33,164 bases of DNA from DATBLZ01 sp036555065 (GTDB taxonomy: Bacteria > Pseudomonadota > Gammaproteobacteria > Steroidobacterales > Rariloculaceae). Under the pieces are notes generated by a model, which saw only the letters and a list, made by a program, of their open reading frames with translations, had not been told where the DNA came from and did no database searches. Numbering within the stretch: position 1 is the stretch's first letter; each line of letters begins with the position of its first letter. The stretch is taken from contig DATBLZ010000112.1 in the NCBI GenBank assembly GCA_036555065.1, positions 1-33,164 on the forward strand, in the 5' to 3' direction. Shown here one piece after another: positions 32,181-33,164 of this stretch. The position numbers and the translations under genes are program-made.

Positions 32181-33164
32181 ATGGCCACGGCACCCGTAAT
32201 CGCCGCGCAGGGAGCCGGCCACGCGCGGATTCTCGTCGTCGACTTCGGCGGCCAGTACACGCAGCTCATCGCGCGGCGCGTTCGCGAAGCGGGCGTCTAT
32301 AGCGAGATTCTTCCGTATGACGCGCCGGCCTCGACCTTCAAAGCGTTCAAGCCCGCGGGCGTGATCCTCTCCGGCGGGCCGGATTCGACGTACGGCGCAG
32401 GCGCGCCGGCCGTCAGCGACACGATTCTCGCGGCCGGCGTGCCGATTCTCGGCATCTGCTACGGCATGCAGGCGCTCGCGGCGAAGCTCGGCGGCGCGGT
32501 TGCGAGCGCCGCGCACCGCGAGTACGGGTTCGCGGAGGTCGAGCTCAAGGGCGGCGACGCGTTGCTCGCAGGGCTCGTCGACGCAGGCAAGTGCCTCAAG
32601 GTTTGGATGAGCCACGGCGACCGCGTCGAGCGGATGCCCCCCGGATTTACGGCGATCGCAGCCTCGAAGAATGCGCCGCTCGCGGCCATGGCCGACGAGC
32701 GCCGCCGGATCTATGGGCTGCAGTTCCATCCCGAGGTCACGCACACCCAATACGGCTTCGACATTCTGCGACGCTTCGTCCGCGAGATCTGCGGTTGCCC
32801 AGGCGATTGGACGCCGGCGAACATCATCGCCGAGCACATCGAGCGAGTACGGACCACGGTCGGGCGCGATCGAGTACTGCTCGGCCTTTCAGGCGGCGTC
32901 GATTCCTCGGTCGTGGCCGCGCTGCTCCATCGGGCGATCGGCGACCAGCTCGTGTGCGTGTTCGTCGACAACGGTCTCTTGCGCTTGCACGAGGCCGATC
33001 AAGTCATGGCGGTCTTTGCCGAGCACCTCGGTGTCAAAGTCGTGCGCGCCGACGCCGAGCGAGAGTTCCTGAGCGCGCTCGACGGCGTCGCCGACCCCGA
33101 GGCGAAGCGCAAGATCATCGGCGCGAAGTTCATCGACGTTTTCGAAGCCGAGGCCAAGCGCCTC
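32181..33164 (+). CDS. guaA: GMP synthase (glutamine-hydrolysing), cut by right window edge
   Basis: GuaA converts XMP to GMP using ATP and glutamine ammonia. The frame is open from ATG 32181 to the last base, giving 328 residues of about 525. The class I amidotransferase domain has the catalytic C93 (GICYGMQ) with H183 and E185 (LQFHPEVTHT). The ATP-pyrophosphatase P-loop is LGLSGGVDSSV near 234-244, and DPEAKRKIIGAKFIDVF follows. About 200 C-terminal residues, including the dimerisation domain, lie outside the window. A short Ala-rich N-terminal extension precedes RILVVDFGGQYTQLI. Confidence 0.97.
   Translation, partial: MATAPVIAAQGAGHARILVVDFGGQYTQLIARRVREAGVYSEILPYDAPASTFKAFKPAGVILSGGPDSTYGAGAPAVSDTILAAGVPILGICYGMQALAAKLGGAVASAAHREYGFAEVELKGGDALLAGLVDAGKCLKVWMSHGDRVERMPPGFTAIAASKNAPLAAMADERRRIYGLQFHPEVTHTQYGFDILRRFVREICGCPGDWTPANIIAEHIERVRTTVGRDRVLLGLSGGVDSSVVAALLHRAIGDQLVCVFVDNGLLRLHEADQVMAVFAEHLGVKVVRADAEREFLSALDGVADPEAKRKIIGAKFIDVFEAEAKRL

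Noticed and set aside
30768..32837. 689-codon minus-strand frame opposite guaB and guaA
   Set aside because: It is again an antisense shadow of two strongly conserved genes.

Overview
The window is a compact, high-GC stretch of bacterial chromosome. Protein families and gene order point to a gammaproteobacterium: queA-tgt-yajC-secD-secF, suhB/trmJ-iscS, ndk-rlmN-pilF-rodZ-hisS-yfgM-bamB-der, then xseA and guaB-guaA. The very high GC, the MetX type and the GTGGG-type REP elements suggest the Xanthomonadales/Nevskiales/Steroidobacter side of the class. This placement is an inference from recalled gene order and was not tested phylogenetically. No phage, integrative element, insertion sequence or CRISPR array is visible. 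Layout: (1) 1-4250 holds an acetoacetate-CoA ligase cut by the left edge, a divergent ETF-ubiquinone oxidoreductase and a convergent PlsC-type acyltransferase. (2) 4251-4556 is a gene-free gap. (3) 4557-7455 carries xerD, dsbC, a TerC-family membrane protein and a DoxX-family membrane protein. (4) 7452-8495 on the minus strand holds an aldo/keto reductase just downstream of tRNA-Leu(CAA). (5) 8596-10726 is an ECF sigma factor, a predicted anti-sigma factor and a secreted double-PDZ protein, which looks like a small envelope-signalling cassette. (6) 10764-16165 is queA-tgt-yajC-secD-secF. (7) suhB (minus) diverges from trmJ, which opens a tightly packed eleven-gene run: trmJ, iscS, an IscU-like gene, iscA, ndk, rlmN, pilF, rodZ, hisS, yfgM, bamB and der (twelve genes counting trmJ itself). 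(8) metX converges on xseA, which diverges from a secreted HExxH protein; guaB and a right-truncated guaA close the window. The genes are mostly housekeeping: tRNA modification and charging (queA, tgt, trmJ, rlmN, hisS, tRNA-Leu), protein export and envelope assembly (yajC-secDF, dsbC, bamB, yfgM, rodZ, pilF), Fe-S biogenesis (iscS, IscU-like, iscA), purine synthesis (guaBA) and sulfur amino acid synthesis (metX). The most unusual signals are four copies of a 23-nt REP palindrome that all overlap coding sequence (stop codons of plsC and xseA, N-terminal codons of rlmN and der), and an IscU-like scaffold that has lost the third ligand cysteine, its neighbouring histidine and the LPPVK chaperone site in a cluster that also lacks hscB, hscA, fdx and iscR. 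Two promoters (queA, trmJ) have the -10 hexamer exactly 9 nt before the start codon, which predicts leaderless messages.
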